DNA from: DAOMOD01 sp035444205
GTDB taxonomy: Bacteria; Pseudomonadota; Gammaproteobacteria; Xanthomonadales; BPKI01
Direction of reading: 5' to 3'
Assembly: GCA_035444205.1 (NCBI GenBank)
Contig: DAOMOD010000003.1
Coordinates: 1-58,960 of the forward strand
DNA length: 58,960 bases
Shown: in pieces, positions 22,768-33,451 of the stretch
Layout of the letters: the number at the start of each line of letters is the position of its first letter
Position numbering within the stretch: position 1 is the first letter of the stretch
Position numbers and translations under genes: made by a program
Notes under the pieces: generated by a model
What the model was told of the DNA's origin: nothing
Seen by the model: the letters and a program-made list of their open reading frames with translations, nothing else
The model's database searches: none

Positions 22768-23256
22768 TCAAGACGACTGACCACCCGTCTCGCGAAGCGG
22801 AGAGCCACGGCTCAGGAAATGGTTCATGCGCAGTTCCCAGCCTTGCATGAACGCCCGGTAGTGGTCCTCGGTGAAGGATTCGACAAAGGCATCACCCGCG
22901 GGGCCGAGACTGGTGTGGCAGTAGGTGATGTCGGCTTCCGATCCATCGGGCATGGCGCGCAGTTGGATGGTGAGGCGGCACGCTGTCACTTCCGGCGTGA
23001 TCTTCAGCATTTCGACGAAACCAGACGCCGGATCGTGCTGCGTGATGTACCACACCGCGTCGTGTGGCGTGGATGCGGTGACAAACACGCAGTCAGGTTC
23101 GGCAACACCGGAAGAAGACACCACCAGCGATGGATCCCAGCCATCGATCCAGTCCGCCTCGCGCACCGGGCAAAGCAGCGGGAACACCGCTTCAGGCGGT
23201 CCTGCCAATCGCTGGGTGTAGGTGTGAGTGGCCCTGTTGGGTTTGATGATATTCAT
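22768..23256 (-). CDS. SRPBCC (START-like) domain protein
   Basis: A soluble protein of 162 residues with the helix-grip features of the SRPBCC superfamily: N-terminal RLAGPPEAVFPLLCPVREADWIDGW, a central beta meander (PHDAVWYITQHDPASGFVEML, CRLTIQLRAMPDGSEADITY), and a long C-terminal helix (ESFTEDHYRAFMQGWELRMNHFL). These proteins bind hydrophobic ligands or act as cyclase/chaperone-like modules; nothing here shows the ligand. It lies 76 bases upstream of the VOC gene on the same strand and 43 bases downstream of egtD, so it may be at the tail of the egt transcript. Confidence 0.75.
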   Translation of the reverse strand: MNIIKPNRATHTYTQRLAGPPEAVFPLLCPVREADWIDGWDPSLVVSSSGVAEPDCVFVTASTPHDAVWYITQHDPASGFVEMLKITPEVTACRLTIQLRAMPDGSEADITYCHTSLGPAGDAFVESFTEDHYRAFMQGWELRMNHFLSRGSPLRETGGQSS

Positions 23257-23299
23257 GCGTCGATATGGTACGCGCCGCGACTGGCTGCCGGCGAAGGGT

Positions 23300-24265
23300 C
23301 TATGCGGGCGCCGCCAGGTAGTGCACCGAGAACCACTCGCGCTCGTCGGTCCACACCTGCGCGGGCCGGAACCCGGCGCTTCGCGCCAATGACTGGAAGC
23401 CCGGCACGCTGTACTTGTAGGAACTCTCGCTGTGGATGGACTCGCCCTGCCTGAAATCGAAGCGTTGCCCGGCCACGGTCACCGCTTGATGGGTCTCGCT
23501 GACCAGGTGCATTTCGATGCGCGAGGCCAGCGGATTGAAGAAGGCATGATGGCGGAAGCGGTCCGGGTCGAAGTTGCCCTCCAGGGCCCGGTTGATGTGT
23601 TCCAGCATGTTGCAGTTGAATGCGGCGGTGACGCCCGCCGCGTCGTTGTACGCGGCGTTCAGCACCGCCTCGTCCTTGACCAGGTCCACGCCGACCAGCA
23701 TGCCGCCGCCTCGCAGCCGTTCGGCCCAGGCGGCGAGAAAGGCCTCGGCATCGCAGGGCGCCATGTTGCCGATGGTGGAGCCGGGAAAGAATCCGACCAG
23801 TGGGCCATCGCCAGGGCTGTCCTCCAGCGGCAATGCGGCGTCTTCGCCGTAGTCGGCGACGATGCCGGTCATGGGGATGTGCGGGAAGTCACGCGCCAGC
23901 GTGCGCACGGCCTCGCGCAGTTGCGCGCCGGAAATGTCGATGGCTACGTAGCCGTCGGGCTGGCGCAGCACCCTGAGCAGGGCGCGCGCCTTGCGGTGCG
24001 AGCCCGATCCCAGTTCGACCAGGCGGCAGCCCTCGCCCAATGCGGCGGCGATCTCGCGGCCATGGCGCTGCAGGATGCCGAGCTCGGTGCGCGTGGGGTA
24101 GTACTCGGGCTGCTCGCAGATGGCCTCGAACAGGCGCGAGCCTTCGGCGTCGTAGAACAGCCACGCCGGCAGGCATTTCGGGACCGTCGCCAGGCCGGTC
24201 AGCACCACCTTGCGCATGTCGGCCAGTTCCGGGGCAAGATCGATGATGGTGGGCTGGGCGTTCAT
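23300..24265 (-). CDS. egtD: L-histidine N-alpha-methyltransferase
   Basis: SAM-dependent trimethylation of histidine to hercynine, the first step of ergothioneine synthesis. The 321-residue protein starts MNAQPTIIDLAPELADMRK. It has the EgtD family segments: LFYDAEGSRLFEAICEQPEYYPTRTE, the SAM-binding LVELGSGSHRKARALL, VAIDISGAQL, LVGFFPGSTIGNM (substrate loop), MLVGVDLVKD, and NMLEHINRALEGNFD. It is one base downstream of the egtB stop, so the two are co-translated. Family and length fit well. Confidence 0.93.
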   Translation of the reverse strand: MNAQPTIIDLAPELADMRKVVLTGLATVPKCLPAWLFYDAEGSRLFEAICEQPEYYPTRTELGILQRHGREIAAALGEGCRLVELGSGSHRKARALLRVLRQPDGYVAIDISGAQLREAVRTLARDFPHIPMTGIVADYGEDAALPLEDSPGDGPLVGFFPGSTIGNMAPCDAEAFLAAWAERLRGGGMLVGVDLVKDEAVLNAAYNDAAGVTAAFNCNMLEHINRALEGNFDPDRFRHHAFFNPLASRIEMHLVSETHQAVTVAGQRFDFRQGESIHSESSYKYSVPGFQSLARSAGFRPAQVWTDEREWFSVHYLAAPA

Positions 24266-24266
24266 G

Positions 24267-25508
24267 TCAGCGGGCCAGGCGCAGGCCGGCGAACTGCCAG
24301 CGCGCGGCAGGGGGGAAGAAGTTGCGGTAGGTCGGCCGCACATGACCGGGCGGACTGGCGCAGGAGCCGCCGCGCAGCACCATCTGCCCGGACATGAACT
24401 TGCCGTTGTACTCGCCCTCGGCGCCAGGCGCCGCGCGAAAGCCGGGGTAGGGCGCATACGCCGAGGCGGTCCACTCCCAGACCTCGCCGACATCGCCACC
24501 AGCGGCCGGATGCAGGCGGTCCGCATCCGCGGCGTTGCCGAAGCGCCCTTGCATGAGGGACTCCCATTCCGCTTCGGTGGGCAACCGCGCGCCGGACCAG
24601 CGCGCGTAGGCGTCGGCCTCGTAGTAGCTGATGTGGCAGACCGGCTCGGCCGGGTCGATGTCGCGCTTGCCGGCCACGGTGAACTGGCGCCAGCCATCTT
24701 CTTCGCGGACCCAATACAGCGGCGCCTGCCAGCCCTCGCGCTGCACCGCATCCCAGCCGTCGGACAGCCACAGCCGCGGCTCCCGGTAACCACCGTCTTC
24801 GATGAAGGCGAGGTACTCGCCGTGGCTCACCGGACGCGCTGCCACGGCGAAAGGTTCCAGCCACTGGCGGTGGCGCGGTCCCTCGTTGTCGTAGGCGAAT
24901 CCCGGTCCCGGGTGGCCGATCTCGACGGTGCCGGCGCCAGGCCATTCGACCCATCGGGGTGGCGTTTCGTCTGCAATCCCGGGTTCGGGCAGTGTGCGCC
25001 AGGCCGGTTGCAGCGGGTTCTGGAACAGCAGGTGCTTGAGATCGGTGACCAGCAGTTCCTGATGCTGTTGTTCGTGGTGGAGGCCGAGCTCCAGCATCTC
25101 CAGCGTGCGCGGCGCGACCGCGTCCGACGTCAGCAGTTCGAGCACTCGGCCCTCCACCTCCTGCCGGTAGGCCAGCACCTCGTCCAGTGCGGGCCGGGTC
25201 AGCAGCCCGCGTTGCGGTCGCGGGTGGCGCGCGCCGAGCGCCTCGTAATAGGAGTTGAACAGGAAATGCCAGCCCGGCCGCAACGGCCCGAGGTCGAGCG
25301 CGGGTGCGAGCACCAGCACCTCGAAGAACCAGGTGGTATGCGCAAGGTGCCACTTGCCCGGACTGGCATCGGGCATGGACTGCGCGCCGAGATCCTCGGC
25401 CGACAGCCCCTGAACCAGCGCCTCCGAGCGACGCCGCACCGCCACGAAACGATCCGCAAGCGCACTGGCGCCGGATTCGGGATCGAACTCCTCCACGGAA
25501 ACACTCAT
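24267..25508 (-). CDS. egtB: Ergothioneine biosynthesis sulfoxide synthase
   Basis: Non-heme iron enzyme joining hercynine to a thiol with O2 to make the sulfoxide precursor of ergothioneine. About 413 residues. The N-terminal DinB-like iron module has KWHLAHTTWFF (His57) and HHEQQHQELL (His145 and His149). The C-terminal FGE-sulfatase/lectin-like domain has the WEWTASAYAPYPGF and MVLRGGSCASPPGHVRPTYRNFF motifs. The start is ambiguous: ATG at 25508 is used, but an in-frame TTG at 25520 has a better spaced GGAAGGG. No egtC or egtE follows, so the thiol donor (gamma-Glu-Cys or cysteine) and the lyase must be supplied elsewhere. Confidence 0.92.
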   Translation of the reverse strand: MSVSVEEFDPESGASALADRFVAVRRRSEALVQGLSAEDLGAQSMPDASPGKWHLAHTTWFFEVLVLAPALDLGPLRPGWHFLFNSYYEALGARHPRPQRGLLTRPALDEVLAYRQEVEGRVLELLTSDAVAPRTLEMLELGLHHEQQHQELLVTDLKHLLFQNPLQPAWRTLPEPGIADETPPRWVEWPGAGTVEIGHPGPGFAYDNEGPRHRQWLEPFAVAARPVSHGEYLAFIEDGGYREPRLWLSDGWDAVQREGWQAPLYWVREEDGWRQFTVAGKRDIDPAEPVCHISYYEADAYARWSGARLPTEAEWESLMQGRFGNAADADRLHPAAGGDVGEVWEWTASAYAPYPGFRAAPGAEGEYNGKFMSGQMVLRGGSCASPPGHVRPTYRNFFPPAARWQFAGLRLAR

Positions 25509-25631
25509 GCCGGGTCGCAATACGGATGCCAGCCCTTCCAGCCCCGAACCTTAGCACTACACCGGGACCGCTGCATGGCGCCTTTTGCGTTGCCGGCTTT
25601 CCCATTCAGGTCGCTGTGCAAGCAACGACCT

Positions 25632-25640
25632 TGGTAGAAT
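25632..25640 (+). promoter_or_regulatory. Candidate extended -10 promoter of pyrG
   Basis: TGGTAGAAT is an extended -10 (TGn plus TAGAAT, 5 of 6 match) 27 bases upstream of the pyrG start. The -35 region is weak. It would drive the long pyrG-kdsA-...-truD operon. Confidence 0.45.
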
Positions 25641-25666
25641 CCAGTTTTCCAACGCCCTGAAACCGC

Positions 25667-27315
<1,649 letters not shown>

Positions 27316-27319
<4 letters not shown>

Positions 27320-28146
27320 ACCTGTGCGGATTTCAGGTCGGCCTCGACCGCCCCTTCTTCCTGATCGCCGGCCCCTGCGTAGTCGAGTCCATGCAGCTCC
27401 AGCTCGATACCGCCGGCACGCTCAAGGAAATCACCGATCGCCTCGGCATCCCCTTCATCTTCAAGTCCAGCTTCGACAAGGCCAACCGCAGCTCCGGCGA
27501 GAGCTTCCGCGGACCCGGCATGGAAGAAGGGCTCAAGGTGCTGGCCGAAGTGAAGCGGCAGATCGGCGTGCCGGTGCTGACCGATGTCCACGAGTACACG
27601 CCGATGGCCGAGGTGGCCGCGGTGGTCGACGTGCTGCAAACCCCGGCGTTCCTGTGCCGGCAGACCGACTTCATCCAGAACGTGGCGCGAGCCGGCAAGC
27701 CGGTGAACATCAAGAAGGGCCAGTTCCTGGCACCCTGGGACATGAAGCATGTGGTGGCCAAGGCCAAGGCCGTAGGCAACGAGCAGATCATGGTTTGCGA
27801 GCGCGGGGTCAGCTTCGGCTACAACAACCTGGTGTCCGACATGCGTGCGCTCTCGGTGATGCGTGAGACCGGATGCCCGGTGGTGTTCGACGCCACCCAT
27901 TCGGTGCAGTTGCCGGGCGGGCAGGGCGCAAGTTCCGGTGGCCAGCGCGAGTTCGTGCCGGTGCTGGCACGCGCCGCGGTGGCAGTGGGTATCGCCGGCC
28001 TGTTCGCCGAGACCCATCCCGACCCGGACAAGGCCCTGTCCGACGGCCCCAACGCCTGGCCGCTGGGGAAAATGGAAGCGCTGCTGGAAACGCTGGTAGA
28101 GCTTGACGCCGCCGTAAAGCGCCGTGGATTCATGGAGCAGGGCTGA
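27316..28146 (+). CDS. kdsA: 3-deoxy-D-manno-octulosonate 8-phosphate synthase, metal-dependent type
   Basis: A 276-residue TIM-barrel enzyme condensing arabinose 5-phosphate with PEP for lipopolysaccharide inner-core KDO. Family segments FKSSFDKANRSS, LTDVHEY, LCRQTDFI, NIKKGQF and FDATHSVQLPGG are all present. Residue 21 is Cys in IAGPCVVES, the metal-ligand form seen in Aquifex-type (class II) enzymes rather than the Asn of E. coli KdsA. It is coupled to pyrG by a four-base overlap. An unrelated gene follows before eno. Confidence 0.96.
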
Positions 28147-28193
28147 GTTCCGCAACCCATCCGACCAAAGCAAAGACGCGAGGAGTAAGGACG

Positions 28194-29642
28194 ATGCGCA
28201 AGCTGTCTGTGATGCTCTCCACCTTGCTGGCTGCTGCGAGCCCGACAGTGAGCGCGGAGCTCGAACAGGCCCAGGTGCTGGCTGGGTTCGAGCGCGCCAA
28301 GGCGGCGTTCACTGTGTGCGGCCCTGATCTCGTGTATGCCTTGCATCCGGCGGAACTGTCGGGCTACCGGATGATGGCCGAGGGCATCAACTTTCGTGCG
28401 CTGGACCCTGAGCCGGACGACGAGGGCGATCACTTCGAGGCGTTTCTCAACGAAGTCGTGGACGGGCTGCCGATGGAGAGCCTGAGACTGATCCTTGAGC
28501 TACGGAGCAAGGCCGAGGCACTGCGCTTCGATGCCGACGGTCGGGCGCTGGTCGGCATTCTGTGCGATCTGTACGGTGAAACCCTGGCCGAGGCGGTTGC
28601 CGGGATGGAGGCGGGCGAGGTACGTATAGAAGCTGACGCAGCTCTCCTTGAACTGAGTCGTGACGGCGAGCCGAGCACAAGGCCAGTTGCCCTGATGCGT
28701 GATGCCCACGGTTGGCGAACGGTCGACCTGCTGGAGCACATGCAGGGAGACCTATTCGAGTTCGCGTATTTCGAAGATGACAGTCAGGATGAGGCTTTGT
28801 CGGAGGATGCCGAGATCCATGTCCTCAGAGCGCGCGTGCACGCGATGGAACCGCCGCCCTTCGCGCTGCCGGCGGAGGAGATGCAGGCGCGCTTGTTCGC
28901 CATGATCGAGCCCGCCCAGTCAGTCCACTCTGAGGCCATGATGCGTCTCCAACGTAACCGGCGAGCCGAAATCCTGCAGCGGGGAGACGGGCTGCTCGAG
29001 GCGCATGAAGCGGCATCGCTCTATCTCATGTCCCGGCGGAACGAGGAAGCTGACGCAATCGATAGCGCAAGAGTGATCGAATCGCTGCTGCACGCTAGCG
29101 GCGAGGGCGATGTGGTTGCCGCGGACACCTTGGCGCGCATCCACGAAGATGGCAGGTGGGTGCGGCGCGATTCCGCTGCCGCTCTGCTCTGGTACCGCCG
29201 CGCCCTGGAAGGCGGCTACGAGCACGCGGCGGTGAGCATTGCCAACTTGACCTACAGCCTCGATTCCGACCTCGCCCCAGACTGTGGGGCAACGATCGCA
29301 GCGCTGGAAAACGTGGACCTCGAATCGACCTGGGGTGCCGGTGCGCGCCTGGCTTGGGTGTTGGCAACTTGCCCTGAGGCCGAAATGCGCGACGGCAAGC
29401 GCGCGCTGGCCATCGTCAACCAAGTGATCGGCGACTCAGAGGCGCGCTTCGGCGCCGATCATGTGGGCAGGGACCTCAAGGAGGCACTCGCCGCCGCCTA
29501 TTGCGAGATCGGCGAGTTTGAGTTGGCGCTGCTGACCATGGACGAGGTCATGGACCGCAACACCTGTGGCGTCGACCCAGGACAGCTCAAGCGCTGGGAA
29601 ATGTATGGCGCGCAGCAGTGCTGGCGTGGCCCGCGAGACTGA
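28194..29642 (+). CDS. Secreted protein with one Sel1-like repeat, function unknown
   Basis: A protein of 482 residues with a strong Shine-Dalgarno (AGGAGTAAGG) and a likely signal peptide (MRKLSVMLSTLLAAASPTVSA). The body is acidic and mostly helical. A Sel1/TPR-like unit lies around residues 300-350 (ADTLARIHEDGRWVRRDSAA then ALLWYRRALEGGYEHAAVSI), and TPR-like helices follow to the C-terminus. Cysteines at the N-terminal FTVCGPDL and several near the end could form disulfides. It interrupts the otherwise conserved kdsA-eno junction and its codon choice looks less GC-biased than its neighbours, suggesting later insertion; that is an impression, not a calculation. Confidence 0.7.
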   Translation: MRKLSVMLSTLLAAASPTVSAELEQAQVLAGFERAKAAFTVCGPDLVYALHPAELSGYRMMAEGINFRALDPEPDDEGDHFEAFLNEVVDGLPMESLRLILELRSKAEALRFDADGRALVGILCDLYGETLAEAVAGMEAGEVRIEADAALLELSRDGEPSTRPVALMRDAHGWRTVDLLEHMQGDLFEFAYFEDDSQDEALSEDAEIHVLRARVHAMEPPPFALPAEEMQARLFAMIEPAQSVHSEAMMRLQRNRRAEILQRGDGLLEAHEAASLYLMSRRNEEADAIDSARVIESLLHASGEGDVVAADTLARIHEDGRWVRRDSAAALLWYRRALEGGYEHAAVSIANLTYSLDSDLAPDCGATIAALENVDLESTWGAGARLAWVLATCPEAEMRDGKRALAIVNQVIGDSEARFGADHVGRDLKEALAAAYCEIGEFELALLTMDEVMDRNTCGVDPGQLKRWEMYGAQQCWRGPRD

Positions 29643-29660
29643 ACAAGAACTGGAATCTTC

Positions 29661-30956
29661 ATGACCACAATCATCCGCATCCACGCCCGCGAGATCCTCG
29701 ATTCCCGCGGCAACCCCACGCTTGAAGCCGAGGTCGCGCTGGCTTCCGGTCATACCGGGCGCGCCGCGGTGCCTTCCGGTGCCTCCACCGGTGCGCGTGA
29801 GGCGGTCGAGCTGCGCGACGGCGACAAGGGTCGCTATCTCGGCAAGGGCGTGCGCAACGCCGTGGCCAACGTGAACGGCGCCATCGCCCAGGCGCTGCGC
29901 GGCTTCGACGCGGCCGACCAGAGGGGTCTCGATACCAGGCTGATCGCGCTCGACGGCAGCGACAACAAGGGCCGGCTCGGCGCCAATGCCCTGCTCGGTG
30001 TGTCCCTGGCCGCGGCGCACGCGGTGGCGGCCAGTCGCAAACTGCCTTTGTGGCGTCATCTGGGCGGCGATGGTGCGCTTTCTTTGCCAGTGCCGATGAT
30101 GAACATCATCAACGGCGGGGCCCACGCCGACAACAACGTCGACATGCAGGAGTTCATGATCCTGCCGGTCGGCGCGCCAAACTTCTCTGAAGCGCTGCGC
30201 ACCGGCGCCGAGATCTTCCACGCGCTGAAGTCGGTGCTGAAAAAGCTGGGCCTGTCCACCGCGGTGGGCGACGAGGGCGGCTTCGCGCCCGATCTGCGTT
30301 CCAACGAGGAAGCGGTCGAGGTGATCCTGGAGGCCATCGAAAAGGCCGGCTACCAAGCCGGCGTCGACGTGTATCTGGGCCTCGACGTGGCCAGCTCGGA
30401 GTTCCATCGCGACGGCATCTACGATCTGGCAGGCGAGGGCAAGTCGCTGGATCCTGCGGGCTTCGTCGATCTGCTGGCCGACTGGTGCGATCGTTACCCC
30501 ATCATCAGCATCGAGGACGGCATGGCTGAGGACGACTGGGCCGGCTGGAAGCTGCTCAGCGAGCGCCTCGGCAAGCGCGTGCAACTGGTCGGCGACGATC
30601 TGTTCGTCACCAATCCTGCCATCCTCCGCGAGGGCATCGACAAGGGCATCGCCAATTCGATCCTGATCAAGGTGAACCAGATCGGCACGCTCTCCGAGAC
30701 GCTCGACGCCATTGCCATGGCCGAAAGTGCCGGCTATACCCAGGTCATCTCGCACCGCTCCGGCGAGACCGAGGACACCACCATTGCCGATCTGGCGGTC
30801 GCCACCAGTGCCACCCAGATCAAGACCGGCTCGCTGTGCCGTTCCGACCGGGTGGCCAAGTACAACCAGTTGCTGCGCATCGAGGAGGCGCTGGGCAGCC
30901 GCGCGAGCTATGCCGGACGCGCGGCGTTTCCGAACCTGGTTTCCTCGGGCGGCTGA
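29661..30956 (+). CDS. eno: Enolase
   Basis: A 431-residue glycolytic enzyme interconverting 2-phosphoglycerate and phosphoenolpyruvate, also a degradosome component in many bacteria. Hallmarks are ILDSRGNPTLEAEV, GASTGAREAVELRDGD, the metal-binding EDGMAEDDWAGW and VGDDLFVTN, catalytic Lys in ILIKVNQIGTLSE, and SHRSGETEDTTIADLAV near the C-terminus. It supplies PEP for the kdsA reaction upstream and peptidoglycan synthesis. It starts 18 bases after the Sel1-like gene stop with only a weak ribosome-binding site. Confidence 0.97.
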   Translation: MTTIIRIHAREILDSRGNPTLEAEVALASGHTGRAAVPSGASTGAREAVELRDGDKGRYLGKGVRNAVANVNGAIAQALRGFDAADQRGLDTRLIALDGSDNKGRLGANALLGVSLAAAHAVAASRKLPLWRHLGGDGALSLPVPMMNIINGGAHADNNVDMQEFMILPVGAPNFSEALRTGAEIFHALKSVLKKLGLSTAVGDEGGFAPDLRSNEEAVEVILEAIEKAGYQAGVDVYLGLDVASSEFHRDGIYDLAGEGKSLDPAGFVDLLADWCDRYPIISIEDGMAEDDWAGWKLLSERLGKRVQLVGDDLFVTNPAILREGIDKGIANSILIKVNQIGTLSETLDAIAMAESAGYTQVISHRSGETEDTTIADLAVATSATQIKTGSLCRSDRVAKYNQLLRIEEALGSRASYAGRAAFPNLVSSGG

Positions 30957-30973
30957 GGCGGGAAGTCAGCCTC

Positions 30974-31285
30974 ATGGGCCGCTACCTGGTGCTCGGCCTG
31001 CTGGTGCTGCTGCTCCTGCTGCAGCTTCGCCTGTGGGTCGGCGCCGGAGGCATGCGTGAGGTGTGGCGCCTGGAGTCTGCGGTCGAGAGTCAGCAGCAGG
31101 AAAACGAGGAGCACCGGCAGCGCAACGAGGCGCTGGCTGCCGAAGTGCATGATCTGCGTGAAGGCGAGGAAGCGGTGGAGGAGCGTGCCCGTTCCGAGCT
31201 TGGCATGATCAAGCCGGGCGAAGTGTTCTACCACGTCGTCGATGAGGCGCCGCCGCCGCGCGAGGAAGAGAGGCGGCGGCCATGA
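30974..31285 (+). CDS. ftsB: Cell division protein FtsB
   Basis: A 103-residue bitopic membrane protein of the divisome. One N-terminal TM helix (MGRYLVLGLLVLLLLLQLRLWVG) is followed by a coiled coil rich in Glu/Gln (WRLESAVESQQQENEEHRQRNEALAAEVHDLREG) and the conserved ARSELGMIKPGEVFYHV segment that contacts FtsL and FtsQ. It is placed between eno and ispD, as in many gammaproteobacteria, and its stop overlaps ispD by four bases. The internal start at 30974 fits the family; upstream extensions overlap eno. Confidence 0.93.
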   Translation: MGRYLVLGLLVLLLLLQLRLWVGAGGMREVWRLESAVESQQQENEEHRQRNEALAAEVHDLREGEEAVEERARSELGMIKPGEVFYHVVDEAPPPREEERRRP

Positions 31286-31968
31286 CCTGGGCCGTGGTGG
31301 TGGCAGCCGGCCGTGGTCTGCGCTTCGGCGGACAGATTCCCAAGCAGTTCGTCCCGGTACTCGGCAAACCGCTGCTGCAGCACGCGCTGGAACGCCTGGC
31401 ATCGTGTCCCTCGGTCGAAGGGATGGTGGTGGTGTTGCCCGCCGAGGCCACCGCGCCGCTTCCCGTCGAGATGCGCGGCAAGCCGATGCGGCGTGCGGGC
31501 GGCGGCGCCGAACGTGTCGATTCGGTGAGCAACGGACTGGCTGCGCTGCCCGCGGACCTGGAGCAGGACGCCTTCGTGCTGGTGCACGACGGTGCGCGAC
31601 CCTGCGTGCGCGTGGCCGATATCGAGCGGCTGATCGAACGTGGCAGCGGGCACGATGCCGGCGCCCTGCTGGCGGTGCCGGTGCGAGACACCCTGAAACG
31701 TGCCGATGGCGACAGCCGGGTGGCGGCGACGCTGCCGCGCCACCAGATCTGGCGCGCGCAGACGCCGCAACTGTTTCGCGTTCGCCTGTTGCGCGAAGCG
31801 CTGGCGCTGTCTGGTGGGCCGGAGATCACCGACGAGGCCGCGGCGGTGGAAGCTATGGGGCTGAAGCCGCTGCTGGTGCCGGGGAGCGAGGACAATATCA
31901 AGGTCACCACCGCCTCCGACCTGCTCATGGCCGAGTGGATCCTGAGCTGCCAGGGTGCGCTGCCATGA
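31282..31968 (+). CDS. ispD: 2-C-methyl-D-erythritol 4-phosphate cytidylyltransferase
   Basis: A 228-residue MEP-pathway enzyme transferring CMP from CTP to MEP. The nucleotide-binding signature is VVVAAGRGLRFGGQIPKQFV (about 5-24). Other signatures are LVHDGARPCV, VPVRDTLKR, RAQTPQLFR and EDNIKVTTASDL. It overlaps ftsB upstream and ispF downstream, both with ATGA junctions. CTP from PyrG is its co-substrate. Confidence 0.96.
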   Translation: MTWAVVVAAGRGLRFGGQIPKQFVPVLGKPLLQHALERLASCPSVEGMVVVLPAEATAPLPVEMRGKPMRRAGGGAERVDSVSNGLAALPADLEQDAFVLVHDGARPCVRVADIERLIERGSGHDAGALLAVPVRDTLKRADGDSRVAATLPRHQIWRAQTPQLFRVRLLREALALSGGPEITDEAAAVEAMGLKPLLVPGSEDNIKVTTASDLLMAEWILSCQGALP

Positions 31969-32441
31969 TGCGCATAGGTCAGGGCTTCGACGTGCACGCC
32001 TTCAGCGAGGGCGATCACGTAGTCCTGGGCGGCGTGCGCATCGCCCACGATCGCGGCATTGCCGCGCACTCCGACGGCGACGTGCTCATCCATGCGCTGT
32101 GCGACGCGTTGCTCGGAGCGCTTGCGCTCGGTGACATAGGCCACCACTTCCCGCCGTCGGATGCGCATTGGAAGGACGCCGACAGCCGCATCCTGCTGCG
32201 CCAGGTGGTGGCGCTGCTGGCCGGGCGCGGCTGGCGGGTCGGAAACGTCGACACCACCGTCGTCTGCGAAACACCAAGGGTCGGTCCGCACGTGGCCGCC
32301 ATGCGCGAATGCCTGGCCGCCGATCTCGGCATCGACATCGATGGCATCAGCATCAAGGCCACCACCAGCGAAAGGCTCGGCTTCACCGGGCGCGGCGAGG
32401 GCATCGCGGCGCAGGCCATCGCTCTGATCCTGCGGGCATGA
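31965..32441 (+). CDS. ispF: 2-C-methyl-D-erythritol 2,4-cyclodiphosphate synthase
   Basis: A 158-residue trimeric zinc enzyme of the MEP isoprenoid pathway. Signatures are IGQGFDVHAF (zinc ligands Asp and His), AHSDGDVLIHALCDALLGA, DIGHHFPPSD and the C-terminal TTSERLGFTGRGEGIAAQA. Start codon choice is between two adjacent ATG codons (31965 and 31968); the first overlaps the ispD stop. Its own stop overlaps truD. Confidence 0.96.
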   Translation: MMRIGQGFDVHAFSEGDHVVLGGVRIAHDRGIAAHSDGDVLIHALCDALLGALALGDIGHHFPPSDAHWKDADSRILLRQVVALLAGRGWRVGNVDTTVVCETPRVGPHVAAMRECLAADLGIDIDGISIKATTSERLGFTGRGEGIAAQAIALILRA

Positions 32442-33451
32442 GGCCGCTGCTGCGGGCGCGCTTTCGCGTTGCACCGGAGGATTTCCGGGTCGACGAGGAA
32501 CTGGGTTTCGCGGCCGACGGGGAGGGCGAGCATCTGCTGCTGCGCGTGCAGAAGACCGGCGCCAACACCGAATGGGTGGCGCAACGGCTCGCCGCGTTCG
32601 TCGGCGTCGGCCCGGAGGCGGTCGGCTATGCCGGCCTCAAGGACCGTCACGCGGTGACCACACAGAGCTTCAGCGTGCACCTGCCCGGGCGTGCCGATCC
32701 GGATTTTTCCACGCTGCCTGCCGAGGGCGTGCGTGTGCTCGAGGTGGCGCGCCACCGGCGCAAGCTGCCGCGCGGCGCGCTGCGCGGCAACCGCTTCGAA
32801 GTGGTGCTGCGGGACGTCGCGGGCGATCGCAATGCCATCGAGGAAAGACTGCACACGCTGGCGCAGTCGGGCTTTCCCAACTACTTCGGCGATCAGCGTT
32901 TCGGTCGCGACGGCGGCAACATCGCCGCGGCGGAACGCTGGTTCCGTCATGGCGGTCGGCTGACGCGTACGCGCCGTTCGCTGCTGTTGTCCAGCGCACG
33001 CAGTGCCCTGTTCAACGCGGTGCTGACCGAGCGCATCGCCGACGGCAGTTGGCAGCGCCTGTTGCCGGGCGACGTCGCCGTGCTGGCCGGCAGTCGCAGC
33101 TGGTTTCCCGTCGGCGATCCGCCGCCTGCCGATCTCGATGCGCGCCTGGCGAGCGGCGATGTGCACCCCTCCGGTCCGCTTTGGGGTCGCGGCAGTCTGC
33201 CGAGCAGCAGCCAGGTGGCGGCGTTGGAGCATCGCGTGGTGCATGCCCACGGTGGCCTTGCGGCGGGTCTGGAAGCCGCAGGCCTCAAGCAGGATCGACG
33301 CGCGCTGCGGGCGATGGCGGCAGATCTTGCGTGGAGCTTCGAGAGCGAGACGACGCTGCGCCTTGCCTGTCGACTCGATGCCGGTGTCTACATGACCAGC
33401 CTGCTGGCAGCGCTTGGCGAAGTGGAAGACGCTGCCGCGATAAGCCGGTAG
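32438..33451 (+). CDS. truD: tRNA pseudouridine(13) synthase
   Basis: A 337-residue enzyme converting U13 of tRNA-Glu to pseudouridine. The catalytic Asp69 lies in VGYAGLKDRHAVTTQ. Other TruD blocks are EDFRVDEELGF, GNRFEVVLRD, FPNYFGDQRFGRDGGN and the inserted TRUD domain. Placement ispF-truD-surE is conserved in gammaproteobacteria; here a 235-base gap, a small lipoprotein and an opposed Smr gene separate truD from surE. Confidence 0.96.
   Translation: MRPLLRARFRVAPEDFRVDEELGFAADGEGEHLLLRVQKTGANTEWVAQRLAAFVGVGPEAVGYAGLKDRHAVTTQSFSVHLPGRADPDFSTLPAEGVRVLEVARHRRKLPRGALRGNRFEVVLRDVAGDRNAIEERLHTLAQSGFPNYFGDQRFGRDGGNIAAAERWFRHGGRLTRTRRSLLLSSARSALFNAVLTERIADGSWQRLLPGDVAVLAGSRSWFPVGDPPPADLDARLASGDVHPSGPLWGRGSLPSSSQVAALEHRVVHAHGGLAAGLEAAGLKQDRRALRAMAADLAWSFESETTLRLACRLDAGVYMTSLLAALGEVEDAAAISR

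Noticed and set aside
25509..25520. TTG start for egtB at 25520
   Set aside because: TTG starts are rare and only four residues are added; kept as an alternative in the feature note because its ribosome-binding site is better spaced.
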